Below are positions 42,362 through 53,306 of a stretch of DNA of 64,000 nucleotides, piece by piece. Made by a program: the position numbers and the translations under genes. Numbering within the stretch: position 1 is the first letter of the stretch; the number at the start of each line of letters is the position of its first letter. The notes under the pieces are model-generated. The model had not been told where the DNA came from. It did not search any database and saw only the letters and a list, made by a program, of their open reading frames with translations. Origin of the DNA: Argyresthia goedartella (Eukaryota > Arthropoda > Insecta > Lepidoptera > Argyresthiidae); NCBI GenBank assembly GCA_949825045.1, contig OX463820.1, positions 13,652,501-13,716,500 of the forward strand. The letters run 5' to 3'.

Positions 42362-42685
42362 ATATATGTCGTAACCATGTCGTAGAATTGACCATATCAT
42401 GAAATGGCCAACCTGGTTGAATTAGAACTTTTATTCAACGAAGAAATCTTGCTCGTCCAATGTCTTTCGAAAGAATGTAAAACCCGTGTTAAACTTGTTA
42501 ACCGGACGGTTGAGTGGTTAGGGAAAAACACTTCGGTGAAGACCAAAGAATACTAGAATAGTCTTCGTGATAGTTCGACACGTATATCACAAAAAACATT
42601 AGGTAATACTAATACTAAATAAAAATACTTTTACCCAGATCTTGAAATGAAATGATCAATTCTATGATATGGTTATGACATATAT
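42362..42685. mobile_element. 324-bp MITE, ATATATGTC ends
   Basis: Arms of about 45 bp (ATATATGTCGTAACCATG, then GAATTGACCATATCATG) at 42362-42406 are repeated inverted at 42641-42685. The same motif appears inside the CR1-like element at about 14397-14450. It abuts the next inverted-repeat element, whose ends also begin TATATGTC. Confidence 0.65.
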
Positions 42686-43635
42686 GTCACAGTTGGTTGG
42701 TTAAATCAGACACTTAACTAACTCTCTAGACCGTTAATTAAATGCCGACGTTTAACCGAGTCATTAGCATTTTGATTTCAATAAATCACCGTCGAAAACG
42801 TCTAACAATCTGTCTTACCGAAAGCCGGCGTGCTGGAAAACAAGATGGCGCCACGACAACAGCTGATTTGCACAGCTTATATCAGGGCAAAACATTGCGG
42901 TAGCTTAGGTGCAGGGTAAAGGGGGTGATCCAAGCGAAGCCCCCTTTATCCTTCGTGTTAGGTTGAACATGTAAGAACAACAAAAATACTTAAAACACAA
43001 ACATAAAAAAATATTTATATTGTATATGTCTTGTTGCCTAGGAACGTTTAGACAACTCGTTAAACGTTTTGTTTACTCACTTGTCTGACGGAATTTTAGT
43101 GACTTGGTTAAACGTCGGCATAGGCGATGATGGAATAAAAATGCGCTGTCGAGTGGAAGTGAGATGCAATAATTACTCGCGAATAAGAAAAAGCGGGATG
43201 CCAATAATGCACTCGCGACTAATCTGAAACAACGTAAGCGCCAAAACGTAAAAAAAAATCATAAAAAATATACTATTTCAGGGAATTAACTTTCAAATTG
43301 AAAATCGTTAGAAAAAACAATTGTTCATACATTGCAATTATCACACAGTCATATTCACTTACTACTGCGGTGTAATAGGATAAAACCATAAAAAAAGGGT
43401 TGACTTTGTATTTATTTTCTATCGAGAAAATTTTATCCAAACATGTTTTCCAATTAAGAATCTCTAGATTATATAGTCAAATTACATATACCAGAAATTA
43501 ATTACGATTTGCCCAGTATTTCCTGAAAAACACATGAAAACAGCACCCCATATTTATTTAATCAGCGTCTTAATTAACGGTCTAGAGAGTTAGTTAAGTA
43601 AGTGTCTGATTTAACCAACTAACTGCGACATATAC
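42680..43635. mobile_element. Inverted-repeat element with nested insertion and shared core
   Basis: The outer arms (42680-42742 and 43569-43635) match inverted over about 60 bp (TATATGTC, CAGTTGGTTGGTTAAATC, CTCTCTAGACCGTTAATTAA). The inner arms (42743-42763 and 43100-43120) pair with one mismatch (TGCCGACGTTTAACC). The right inner and outer arms are separated by 43121-43568, so that 448-bp block was probably inserted into the right arm. The centre, 42888-43005, is the hairpin core shared with 29.3 and 48.7 kb. Non-coding. Confidence 0.65.
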
Positions 43636-44685
43636 ACAGTCAAAACTGATTTGTTTTGTAATGTTATCTAAATTACTTGTACGTACTCTTCTCTAAGGTA
43701 TTAAAACATGGTCAATCAACTCGCTGATGTGTCAGTAAACCTTTTGTAAGCGCTTTATTTTACTGCCACCTCGCACCATATATTTTTAACATCATCTACA
43801 TTTAGTTTACCAAGCATTTACTGAGTGGTTTTTTAATCTACCTGGAGTTTAAACGGTGTGCCACCGGAATATCAATATTCTGGTACTTAAAAGTAACTTT
43901 TCCGCTGTGACTTTGAATACATACTTTATAAACCGACTTTTAAAGCATGTAAGTGAAACCGACATTCCTCGTCGCGCATTACACGGGACATCACAAACAT
44001 TTTGATCTATCGATAAATTATTTTAACCATGAGACCTCTATTTCTTTGGGCATAGAAATCAAACGACACCTCGACAGATTTTCTTTGTTGATATGTTAAT
44101 GTTTGTGATTACCGCCGCAGAAACAGCAATCCTAGAGGAGATTGATGGAAGCGATAGCTGTAATTATAATGTATTTAATAATTTATAAGTTGTTGTGCTG
44201 TTGAGTGGTCGGTAGCTACTAGCTGAGTTATAACTTGGTATAACGTCCTTTATGGGATGCCGCCGGCGCGCTGGCTTGGCGCCGCGCGGCAATCACATTA
44301 GAGATCACGCCAGGAAATTACATAGAATGTTGAGAAATCCGTTCCAGCCAGGTAATTGAGCCCAGGGAAATAGTCGGATATCTAATAGAAATACTTTAGA
44401 TACTTTTCATTAAGCCCAACACTAGGGTAGGCACAGCCATAAGGGTCGTTAAACTTTCGGTACGTTCAAAGTATCGATCAGCTGAGAAAATGTATTTTTG
44501 ACTTGATTTCTAACTCCCTTGGCTTTACATTTTGTTATTGCGGTATTACATCACATAACACGACACCCTGACCTCATCCATCAAATTGCTCAATCACTCT
44601 GTGTTTGATCAGGATCTAGCCGAGAGTTTTTGAAACACGAATAAGTACTAACTAAGCAGACTATCAATGGATTAGGATGGCCCAG
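43636..44685. other. Non-coding stretch
   Basis: No gene seen. A GC-rich palindromic patch (GCCGCCGGCGCGCTGG and GCGCCGCGCGGC) lies at about 44258-44291. Confidence 0.4.
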
Positions 44686-44878
44686 TACGCTTAGCATTGT
44701 ACTCTTCACTTTCTCTCGACGTCGAAAGAGAGCTTGCCATGTCTATAATTTGGTCGTCCGTCTCCCTCACCCACGTCGCGGCGAGAGCGAGACACGCCGA
44801 GAGATCTCGGGCTCGATAGAGAAAATGACATTTGTTCATAGACAAGGGCCTTTCTCGAGCGTGGCATACTAAGCGTAC
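44686..44878. repeat. Possible short inverted-repeat element
   Basis: GTACGCTTAGCAT near 44687 and ATACTAAGCGTAC near 44866 are inverted ends of a 190-bp segment containing TCTCTCGACGTCGAAAGAGA. Probable MITE with short ends. Confidence 0.4.
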
Positions 44879-44899
44879 AGGACCGCAATAAATGGCGTT

Positions 44900-44956
44900 A
44901 TTAAGAGGAGGCCTTCACCCAACAGGGGGTGCAGAAGGCTGGATAGATAGATAGAA
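44900..44956 (+). repeat. 3' end of an RTE-type element
   Basis: AGAGGAGGCCTTCACCC then CAACAGGGGGTGCAGAAGG, followed by a GATA microsatellite. This GAGGAGGCCT...CAGCAG-type ending with short repeats is the familiar 3' end of RTE-like elements in Lepidoptera. Severely 5'-truncated. Confidence 0.55.
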
Positions 44957-45069
44957 GCAGACTACCCTCAAAACATAATTGGTAATATGGTAGTTTAAAA
45001 CCTAAAAACACCTTTTTTAAATCATATTGCATTGTTAAGGCGAATCAAATACCAGTTTTCCGTCTATCA

Positions 45070-45245
45070 CCTTCCAGCTCCATCAGGTGATAATGATGAT
45101 ACCATCGCCACGAAAGATGAATAGGACTTGCTACAACAAATCAAATGAGCCCAGACTCGATGAGGTTACAAGTAAACGTCCCAGGATTCCCTCTCCCACC
45201 TACGAGCTCCATTATCAGACCAGCTCGATGGTATCATATTATTGT
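45070..45245 (-). repeat. Diverged copy of the 125-bp repeat
   Basis: On the - strand ATCGAGCTGGTCTGATAATGG and TGATGGAGCTGGAAGGTG resemble the unit of the array at 50939-51310 (ATCGAGCTG.TCTGATGATG). Confidence 0.45.
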
Positions 45246-46673
45246 ATCGTCATCTGAACTTCATAGACATACCAACTTTCGTAATAATAGAATAACTAGA
45301 AATGGGTCAAATTTAACTTGCAAGATTTGGTTTCTTAGTTTAGTTTTTTACTAACTAAAGTTTCAGTTTAGTTACAGGTGAACCCAATAAAAGGGTGTTG
45401 GAAACACAATCAATGCTACGTTGAGTTTATGGAGGAAAATCCAGAGTTTTCTTACGAAGGACATTAACTAGTCTTAACGTAAATGCTTATCTACATTTAA
45501 TTTTCCCGAACAAGCTAAAGGGCTTCAATTACACGTTAAGAATCTAATAACAGGATATGCTTTTAGTATAGTTAATACCTTCGTCGATATGTTGGAACAA
45601 AGATAATTTACGCTCGGAATGATCTATCTCACGGGGCGCCTGAATGGAGCCTATAAGACGGTAGGAGATGTCAGTAAAAGCACACAAATCACCAATTCAG
45701 GCAATCAGAAAGGGGCGTTTTTGTTCAGTTCCGTTATTTAATTCACATCACATTTACTCAAAATGGGATGAAAACATAGAAGCTAAGGTGTTGAGGTGTC
45801 CGATTTCGGTCACGACCGCTTCAACTTGTCGTATCTAGACGTCGTTTGTCGCTTATGTAGCCAATCTTCCTTCCTTTAATACAGTTATAAAGAATTAGCG
45901 CAGGTGGTCGGGCTTTTAATTAGTCTCGTTTGGCGTCATCAACGTCATGGACTTCTATAATAGGTTACTCAAGATATCTTCTGTCTAAGAGGGGACCGTC
46001 TGTTACCAATTTTACTGTGAACAGGGCACGTAGGTACTGTGCACGTTGGTGTCTCAAGTCGTTGCAAGCATCCACCGTCGTCCCTCTCACTATACTACTC
46101 AACTATTACAGTGCTATTATCACTTTAGCGTAGTTAATCACGCAGATCGATAGTGTCGGATAATGATCTATCCGCTACATAGAGTATTGAGTGCGAATTG
46201 CAAAACCGCAACCTTTGCAGACACCTGTGTCAAAGCAGGTACTAACATCTTGCGACAGCTTTAGATGGGCAAGAATTTATTGGCAAGTCGTAAGGTATTG
46301 ACGAGTGGCACAGACTATTGTTGGTACCTCACTAACGTCGATGATTGCAACCGGGTGAAAAGGTTCTAACTATACCTGATCTCGCATACCTCTATATATG
46401 CTAGTGTTTATATGTATAAAAAGGTAGCCCATTAATGTCCTCACCGAGGGGCACAGGCCTTTAACCGAATACGAGTTAGATAAGCTATACTCCACCACGC
46501 TGGCTCAGTGCGGGTTGATGGAAGGTTTTACTAACACTACCACGTAGCGATAGTAACCGGGACCTACAGCTTAACGTGTCAACCGAAATACTCGAAGTCC
46601 GATAGGTACTAACCGTAACAACTGACAATTGTAATTATTTATTTTAACATACATCATATCACGTTATAATGCA
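45246..46673. other. Non-coding stretch
   Basis: Nothing recognised. Confidence 0.4.
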
Positions 46674-46681
46674 CCATTTCA

Positions 46682-46800
46682 CAAGGGCGTACCCAGGAGT
46701 TCAGCTAGGGAGGGACAGCATACCTGTTTCGAGAAGATGGTCGGTCAGGTATATTGAAACAAAAACGACGTTGACGTTTATTTTATCTTCTATGGTACGC
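46682..46800. mobile_element. hAT-type MITE, right end shortened
   Basis: The left end CAAGGGCGTACCCAGG and right end GGTACGC are flanked by CCATTTCA (46674-46681 and 46801-46808). The middle, with CTGTTTCGAGAAGATGGTC and CGTTTATTTTATCTTCTA, matches the reverse complement of 59196-59351. Confidence 0.7.
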
Positions 46801-46808
46801 CCATTTCA

Positions 46809-48027
46809 TATTGAGTCATCTAAAACTAATTATAGGCAGAATACAAATTTGTTGCGAGCGTGTAAGCAGTTCAATATTCTAAATAAATATTTATATCTTG
46901 ATTTATTCAATACATAACATGTCCAAGCAAGACGGAAGCTGACCATGTCCCCGATGGTCTAATTTAACTTAAGGCCCAAGATCACACAAAACTACTAAAG
47001 AGAGCTTTGGAAAAAAAAAAACAATTAATTCATAGGTCTCAAAAAATTATATGTTATTCACAAAGAGATAATCTATTTTAAATACTATGTCGTTACGCGA
47101 ATGGATTAATTTGGCTCAATCGTAAAATATCCGGAACATAGTCTATATTTAAAAGGAGATTTAATAATTTTAATATAAAATTACTGATTTTTCTCATAAT
47201 TTTTATACCTAAATTTTCCTCTTTTAAAAAATACCTAATTTTTAAAGTATCCGGGCGGCCCGTTGCTATTCCGCCACCCTGCCAGAAGACGATGGGCAAT
47301 TGCGGCGCCCCTCACCTCAACAGCCAGAACTGGGCTTTAAGGGATTAAATATGGCCAGAAATGCATCTTTAGCTTCAATTCTAGGCTAAACTAGACAACA
47401 TAAAAATGTAGTATAAATATATGTTATAAAAGGTCTATTAGAGATAAGAATGGACTTTTAAAATTACCGGATATCTGTTATATTTAATACTTAAAAATAT
47501 TTTTCGCAATGCATTATTATTCAACTAATTGAATAAGCGCTCGGAGACGAAATCAGTTTCCTATATGAAACTTACACGCAAAAATAGGTAAAAAAAGGGA
47601 AATTTTTTGGTTGTTTTATTTTATTTTTAATGTTATTATTACAGGAATTTAGTAATATTTTCTATAATTTTCTTGGTCTCGGAGCTCGGGCTGCCCCGCG
47701 GGGCTCTGCGCGGGAGCATGCGTCAGTTTGCTTCGACGCGATGCGACGGGTATTTGTTTTCTTTGTCTAATTCTCAATGCCATTGGCCTTTGTTCAGCCC
47801 TTAATCATCTTTTCGTGCGCTGAATTAAACCAATTTGTTTAACTTTTGTATACCTCTTGGTATTATTAATATCATAGTATTTAATTAGCATTAAGTTTTT
47901 TATTACTTTAACTTACTTAGGTTCTTTATGTGGGAATCTGTTATTGGCTTTTTTAAAATTTAATTTGAGTTTTAATTTGTTTATACATATAATTTGTTGG
48001 CTCCGCCAAAATAATAAAATAAAAAAA
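46809..48027. other. Non-coding stretch
   Basis: AT-rich with a GC patch at 47680-47725. No gene or mobile element recognised. Confidence 0.4.
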
Positions 48028-48145
48028 AAACAAAAAAAACTCCTTTCACAGTGTTCTGTAATACAAATAACATCGGTGTCAGAACTATTAAGAAATAATT
48101 CTAAAACAAGTTCTTTTCCAGGTAGCCCCTGGATGTTTTGATGTT
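48028..48145 (-). pseudogene. CR1-like endonuclease fragment
   Basis: On the - strand the sequence encodes HQNIQGLPGKELVLELFLN followed by DVICITEHC, the same N-terminal endonuclease block as at 14024-14135 (HQNIQGM...LCITEHF). Only about 36 codons remain; an A-rich run follows on the other side. Confidence 0.7.
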
Positions 48146-48602
48146 TTACTATTTAAGTGGTACATTCCCTTTGTCGGTATTGGCAAAAAATTAATACACC
48201 CGTATCAACATTTAACCTTTGTAACTCGTGGGCAGGCCCCAAGAAGAGAGAAGGTTGGATAAGCCATGGTTCCAGGATTGTTTCAGGCTTAAAGTATTTA
48301 AAGGTAAAAGGATATTCGTCCTAAACAACTTTTTCTAGGACACCGATTCGATCAGAGCAACTTTATTTTTCACTGCTCCATAAATATCAGCTGACCGCCC
48401 GGTCCCAAAATCAATGGTTATGAAAAAAAAAAGAAAAGTTTTTCAGGTGGATCGGTGTCATCGTGAAAGTTGTTCAGAATGACGTCCCTAACAACCCCTT
48501 CAAGAATGACTTCATCTGTTGTTTTGTTACATCCTGTAGATGCCTTCTCTAACTGTTATGTAACTAATTGATACGCGAATGTCTCTGGTAGGTACCTACT
48601 AT

Positions 48603-48985
48603 AATTAAGGCACTAAAAATTGGCAACAAATATAATGATCACCAAAATATTTTTCTCCTACACAAAATGGATAAATGAACACCAAAAATTGCAAAAAATA
48701 GCAGGGCAAAATACTGCGGTAGCATAGGTGAAGGGTAAAGGGGTGAGTGAAGCGAAGCCCCCTTTATCCTTCCTGTTAGGTTGAACATGTAAGAACAACA
48801 AAAAATACTTAAAATATAAACTTAAGTACACAAAATATAAAAAGAAGTTTGGTGATCATTTATCCAAACACAATTTGGTGGACATTTATCCATTTTGGCA
48901 GTCATTTCGAATTTATTGGTAGTAAAATAGGTGCGTTTTTGGTAATCGTTTAAACACAAGCCCTAAAAATTATAGTGCACCGTTT
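48603..48985. mobile_element. Non-autonomous element with shared hairpin core
   Basis: The centre (48703-48830) is close to 42888-43005: GGGCAAAATACTGCGGTAGC, GGGTAAAGGGG...GAAGCCCCCTTTATCC, TTAGGTTGAACATGTAAGAA. The flanks carry short repeats of TTTGGTGATCATTTATCC in both orientations, and the ends (CACTAAAAATTGG and CCCTAAAAATTATAG) are only partly complementary. Boundaries are approximate. Confidence 0.5.
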
Positions 48986-50384
48986 AATATCAAGCATCAG
49001 ATGTCTTAAAATCATTAGGTACTATTTACGTTTTTAGCAATAGGCGTTTTGGCTAAATCTCCATTTCAGGATGGATTTTAGGAGGACCGTGATTTCACGT
49101 GTTTTTGCTGATTATTCCTTTTCATTTTTGGTATGTTTAAAGACGATTTCAAAAGTCGCAAACTGTCGAAAAACATTCGTGTTCGAGTTTCAAAAATAAA
49201 TAAAAGCTATTTCAAGCATTTAGGAGTGGCAGGGTCGGAAAAGACAGATTTTTGATGTTCGTACAGGATTCGCAGTGAATTCGTATTTTGGCTAAGTAAC
49301 CCAGGCACCACTGGCTTCGCTCGCAAAAATAGCTTCTTTATGAGTGCCACTATTATTGACATAGAGACTGAGTAGACGTAGCATAAAAATTTCGGTATTT
49401 TTCATTAATCACAATCAAAAATAGTATGCCTTCTAAAACAACTTTGGCGGCGGCCACTTTGATACTTTCGGGACGTTGGACATTTCAGTGGTTACAAGTG
49501 TGTGATTGTAGTGATCTCTATATCACGACATTGTTAATGGTAAGATGGTCGATTTATGTGTTGTATAATTTTACTAACCTTCACTTCACCATTCAGCTCG
49601 CAAAACTAAGCGGAGCGGCCGAGTTGGCTAGCATGAAACCTTTCGCATATCAACGTAAATACATTAGCAACGTATAACCTCCTTTATATCTCGGTTACAA
49701 ATTTACGGAGGCGGAGGGGGAGCTACGATTTTTTGCGGAAGTTCCGCTCTTACGGAGGCAGAGGCGAGGTTCCGTTTTTACTCCTGGGAAAAGGTGTGAC
49801 GCTTTGTTGTGTTATTATCTAATTACGTTACGATACGAGAAAAGAAAAGACCAACAATGGCCTTTACAAATTAGTCATTAGCGTGGCTAATTATTTCACA
49901 CAATCACGTTTTTTGTGCTCCCAGGTGCTATAAACACCTGACCTAGAAAAGCATTTTATCCTTTTATCTAGGTATGCAATAATGCATATATATTCCACTT
50001 TCAGTATCTATAAAGTACTTCGAAAGATCGAATTCCATTTATTATCTTAGCCATCTTGATAGAAGTGATAATAACAAATGAGCTGAGCACGTGCATAACA
50101 AGTAATACTTATTATTTTCTCCGTATTAAATAATAGTAGGATAGAGGTTATTTTCATCACAATAAGCATGGTGGCATTGGTGCTACCCAAGGATAATATT
50201 AATTAAGGATATAAATAATATAAATAAGGCCATTAAACCTATGGGTATTGTCAAATTACCGTCTTTAAAGCGCATTTCTCATAGAGGCGGCACTGCCCAA
50301 ATTTAAAACAAATATATGTTATGAAAACATCATCCCTTTCTTTCAATCAAAAACATTATATGTGAATGGGAAAGCACGCACGAA
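48986..50384. other. Non-coding stretch
   Basis: No supported gene. The 83-codon ORF at 49426-49677 has no recognisable domain. Confidence 0.4.
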
Positions 50385-50690
50385 GGGTTCCGTACCACCG
50401 GACAATGGTATTCAAGTTTCTTGCATAGGAATTAGGTATTTTTAATGTTCCTGTATGTTTAGATAGCAAATTGTTATTTACAAAGTTATTGGTGCAGCTA
50501 CTTTCTTACTCCATGTATGTAACCAGATGCATTTATATGTTTGTATGTTATAATAAGTTTATATGTTTGTATGTTACATACACAAATTGTGCCTTGCTAT
50601 TTAAACCATACATTTAAACAAAATTTAAGGAGCAGTAGTCTTGGAGATAACGGGGTGGAAATGGTATTTGTTTGCCTATTTCCTTATTTT
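50385..50690. repeat. Copy of the GGGTTCCGTACC family
   Basis: Begins GGGTTCCGTACCACCGG and continues with TTTACAAAGTTATTGGTGC and GTAACCAGATGCATTTATA, matching the - strand of 28440-28614 and the + strand of 60612-60880. The other terminus is missing. Confidence 0.6.
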
Positions 50691-50938
50691 TTTTTGAAAT
50701 GATATTTATGTTTATGAAAAAATACATTTGAGATCCTCGCAACCAGACATGTCACACGAGACAATTTGATTTATTTTAATTTTTATTCTCTGATTTACCC
50801 CTCGAAGTTGCCTCCCAAATTAAAGATACTTACGTAACACGTTCGAGTTTGGGTCACAAAATATATACCGGTTTCCGCTTGAGCTAAAATTTGGAATAAA
50901 TATGTAAGTTCGGTGACAATGCGATATTGATGTACCAT

Positions 50939-51310
50939 GGAGCTGTTCTGATGATGGAGCCTGATGGTGGTCACAGGAACTCTGTAATAAAATAACGCAA
51001 TCCTGCCGAGTTTGAGCTATTTATAACCGTCTCAGTGAGTAGTTGATGGATTAGTGAGGTTATCGAGCTGATCTGATGATGTGACCTGAAGGTGGATAGT
51101 GGAACTCTTCAACGGCTACTAGAAAAGCCCTCGGGTTTGGACTCGTTTGATTTATTTTTACGTTACAGATACATTGCTCTTAGTAATAAGGGTATCGAGC
51201 TGTTCTGATGATGGAACTGGATGGTGGTCACAGGAACTCTGTCATATAATAACGCAATCCTACCGAGTTTGGGCTCTTTAGAATCGTCTCGGTGAGTAGT
51301 TGATAATCGT
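50939..51310. repeat. Tandem array of about 125-bp units, three copies
   Basis: Three successive units begin near 50939, 51064 and 51189 with (ATC)GAGCTGTTCTGATGATGGA, followed by GGTGG.....GGAACTCT, AACGCAATCCT.CCGAG and GTCTC.GTGAGTAGTTGAT. Units 1 and 3 are closest; unit 2 diverges in its second half. A related copy is at 45070-45245. Confidence 0.7.
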
Positions 51311-52162
51311 GTTATTAAGGTTTTAACTTGGTCTTTTTGTTTATTCAATTTACGGAACACTAAACACAAACAAAATAGATGTTTTTCACCTTGAACTTGC
51401 AAAAACGTATTATTTCTATTGCTATTTCTTGGGAACTCAAAGGAATATTGATACGGTTCTTCCGTCCAAAAAAAGGGGTATTCGAAATATGTTACGTAGT
51501 AATAAATAAATAAAAATAAAAATAGCACTTTATTTTAATATAATTTTGTCCAAAATTTTAACCACCATAATTCAAGTTACTTTTTTTTTTCATACAAAAG
51601 CCGTAAGCTTGATCCAATATCTATTAAGTTTGGACGCAGTTTTCTTCAACACTTAAATTAAAGGTTCGACCCGACCATTGATCACTGAGCTATAAGGACA
51701 CTCTAATAACGACCATAAACAACTTTCCCCAAGAAACAGAACTCGTAAATGACCAAGTGGCTAATGAATCACTACCACTTGCTTGTACGCTACTTATCAA
51801 CTAATTAAACTGTGAAAGATAATCGCATAAACATATTTTCTTACTTGCATTATCCATGTCACGCCTCATTATCTGTCTGAGAACAAAGAACTATTTATTG
51901 CCTAGCCTCGTTGGCGTCAACAAACAAATATTTCCTTATCTCAGAAGTGTGGCTATTGGCAATTTCCTATTCTTCATATCAGCATGCGTTTATATGTAGA
52001 CGATAATGTAACGTCACACAAGAGTAAGACCGGGTGATAGCAAAGGCACACAGTAAGGGAGCTCCCTTACTTGTTCATTAGATAGTGTGTGCCACGTAAG
52101 GGAGCTCTGTCACTACGTGAGAGCTCTCTAAAGTGCAGCTGTAATGTCAGTCTGGCGCTGTC
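51311..52162. other. Non-coding stretch
   Basis: No gene. A short palindromic motif AGTAAGGGAGCTCCCTTACT lies at 52051-52070, with a second GTAAGGGAGCTC at 52098. Confidence 0.4.
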
Positions 52163-52329
52163 ATTTATTTATTTATTTAGGATCGCCAACAGATAATACA
52201 TTTTCCTTAATATTACACATTGCATTAGACTGTCTAAATGTTAACCCACTTACAGGTGACCACATTTTGCTTTTGTTTTGTGCACAATTTTCAATTACAA
52301 TTACAAGAAAAAGAAAAAAAAGGCCTGAA

Positions 52330-53306
52330 TGACACATGAAACTACACGAGAATCACAAAAAGGAAAGAAAAATTTACTTAAAGTTAAGTTGAGTTTCTTC
52401 TAAGATAAGAAAATTTTCAACTTAGACCTAAAAGAAAGCAGGTTGTCATAGAAAACATCGACGTCAAGTTTGGTACTTGAATACAGAGCATTGTATGAGC
52501 TAATCTTTCTAGTGAGAGGTGAGTTTATGCCTAGGTTAGTTTTCCAAGGTCGGGTTCTGAAGATTTTGTACATGCCTGGTCGCGGAATTCTGGCTGGAAC
52601 CACTATTCTAACTATAACTGTCCAACACTTGAGGACAATCTATATCCCCATTGAGGACCTTGTGCATTAATGCGAGATCTAGAATCTTCCTCCTGACAGA
52701 CAGATAAGTCAAATTGAAGTACGACATTCTGTCTGTGTAGGATTACAGATAAACATTGTTGAATCCCACGTTCGCAAGGTAACTGACGAATCGTTTTTGA
52801 ACTCTTTCAATCCTGTCTTTATGCACCTGGTGAAATGCGCTCCAGACCTGAGAATTATATTCTAGTATAGATCTAACCAAGGTATTGTATAAAAGTATTT
52901 TAGTTCTAGAAATTCTAAAGAGTTAGTTGTTCTTATGACGAACCCCATTAATCTAGATGCTTTTTTAGAATGGTGTCTATAGGTTTTTGAATCAAAAGTG
53001 AGCCTTCTATCAATCAAGACACTGAGATCACGAATAGTCACCACTCAGTCAGGTAGATAATTTTATTACGGGTAAATTATATGTGGTAGCACTTATCAGG
53101 GTTGAGATTCGTTCTGTTTTCCAAACACCATGGACACAAACTGTCTATGTCATGTTGTAATAATTGATGATGTAATCTCCATCCTTGGAAACAGTCCTGA
53201 GTATTTTTAAGTCATCGGCAAATATATAAGGCTCTGAGTGAGGAAAAAAATCCCAGGTTGGATCCCTGAGGGACGGCTGATATTGCCTTGAACGATCTGG
53301 ATTGAG
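52330..53306 (-). pseudogene. RT palm end and thumb of the fragmented element
   Basis: Read down from 53306: ISAVPQGSNLG, then the catalytic FADDLKILRTV near 53195-53225, TIRDLSVLIDRRLTFDS, KKASRLMGFVIRTT, and a degraded SQVWSAFHQVHKDRIERVQKRF thumb motif. Frameshifts and stops throughout. Much sequence between VPQGS and FADD is lost. Confidence 0.75.

Noticed and set aside
42888..43005. Helitron 3' hairpin and CTAG end
   Set aside because: A hairpin is present but there is no CTRR terminus right after it, and the copies sit centrally within inverted-repeat elements.
50939..51310. CRISPR-like array
   Set aside because: Eukaryotic DNA; the units are about 125 bp, diverged and directly adjacent, without constant short repeats and unique spacers.
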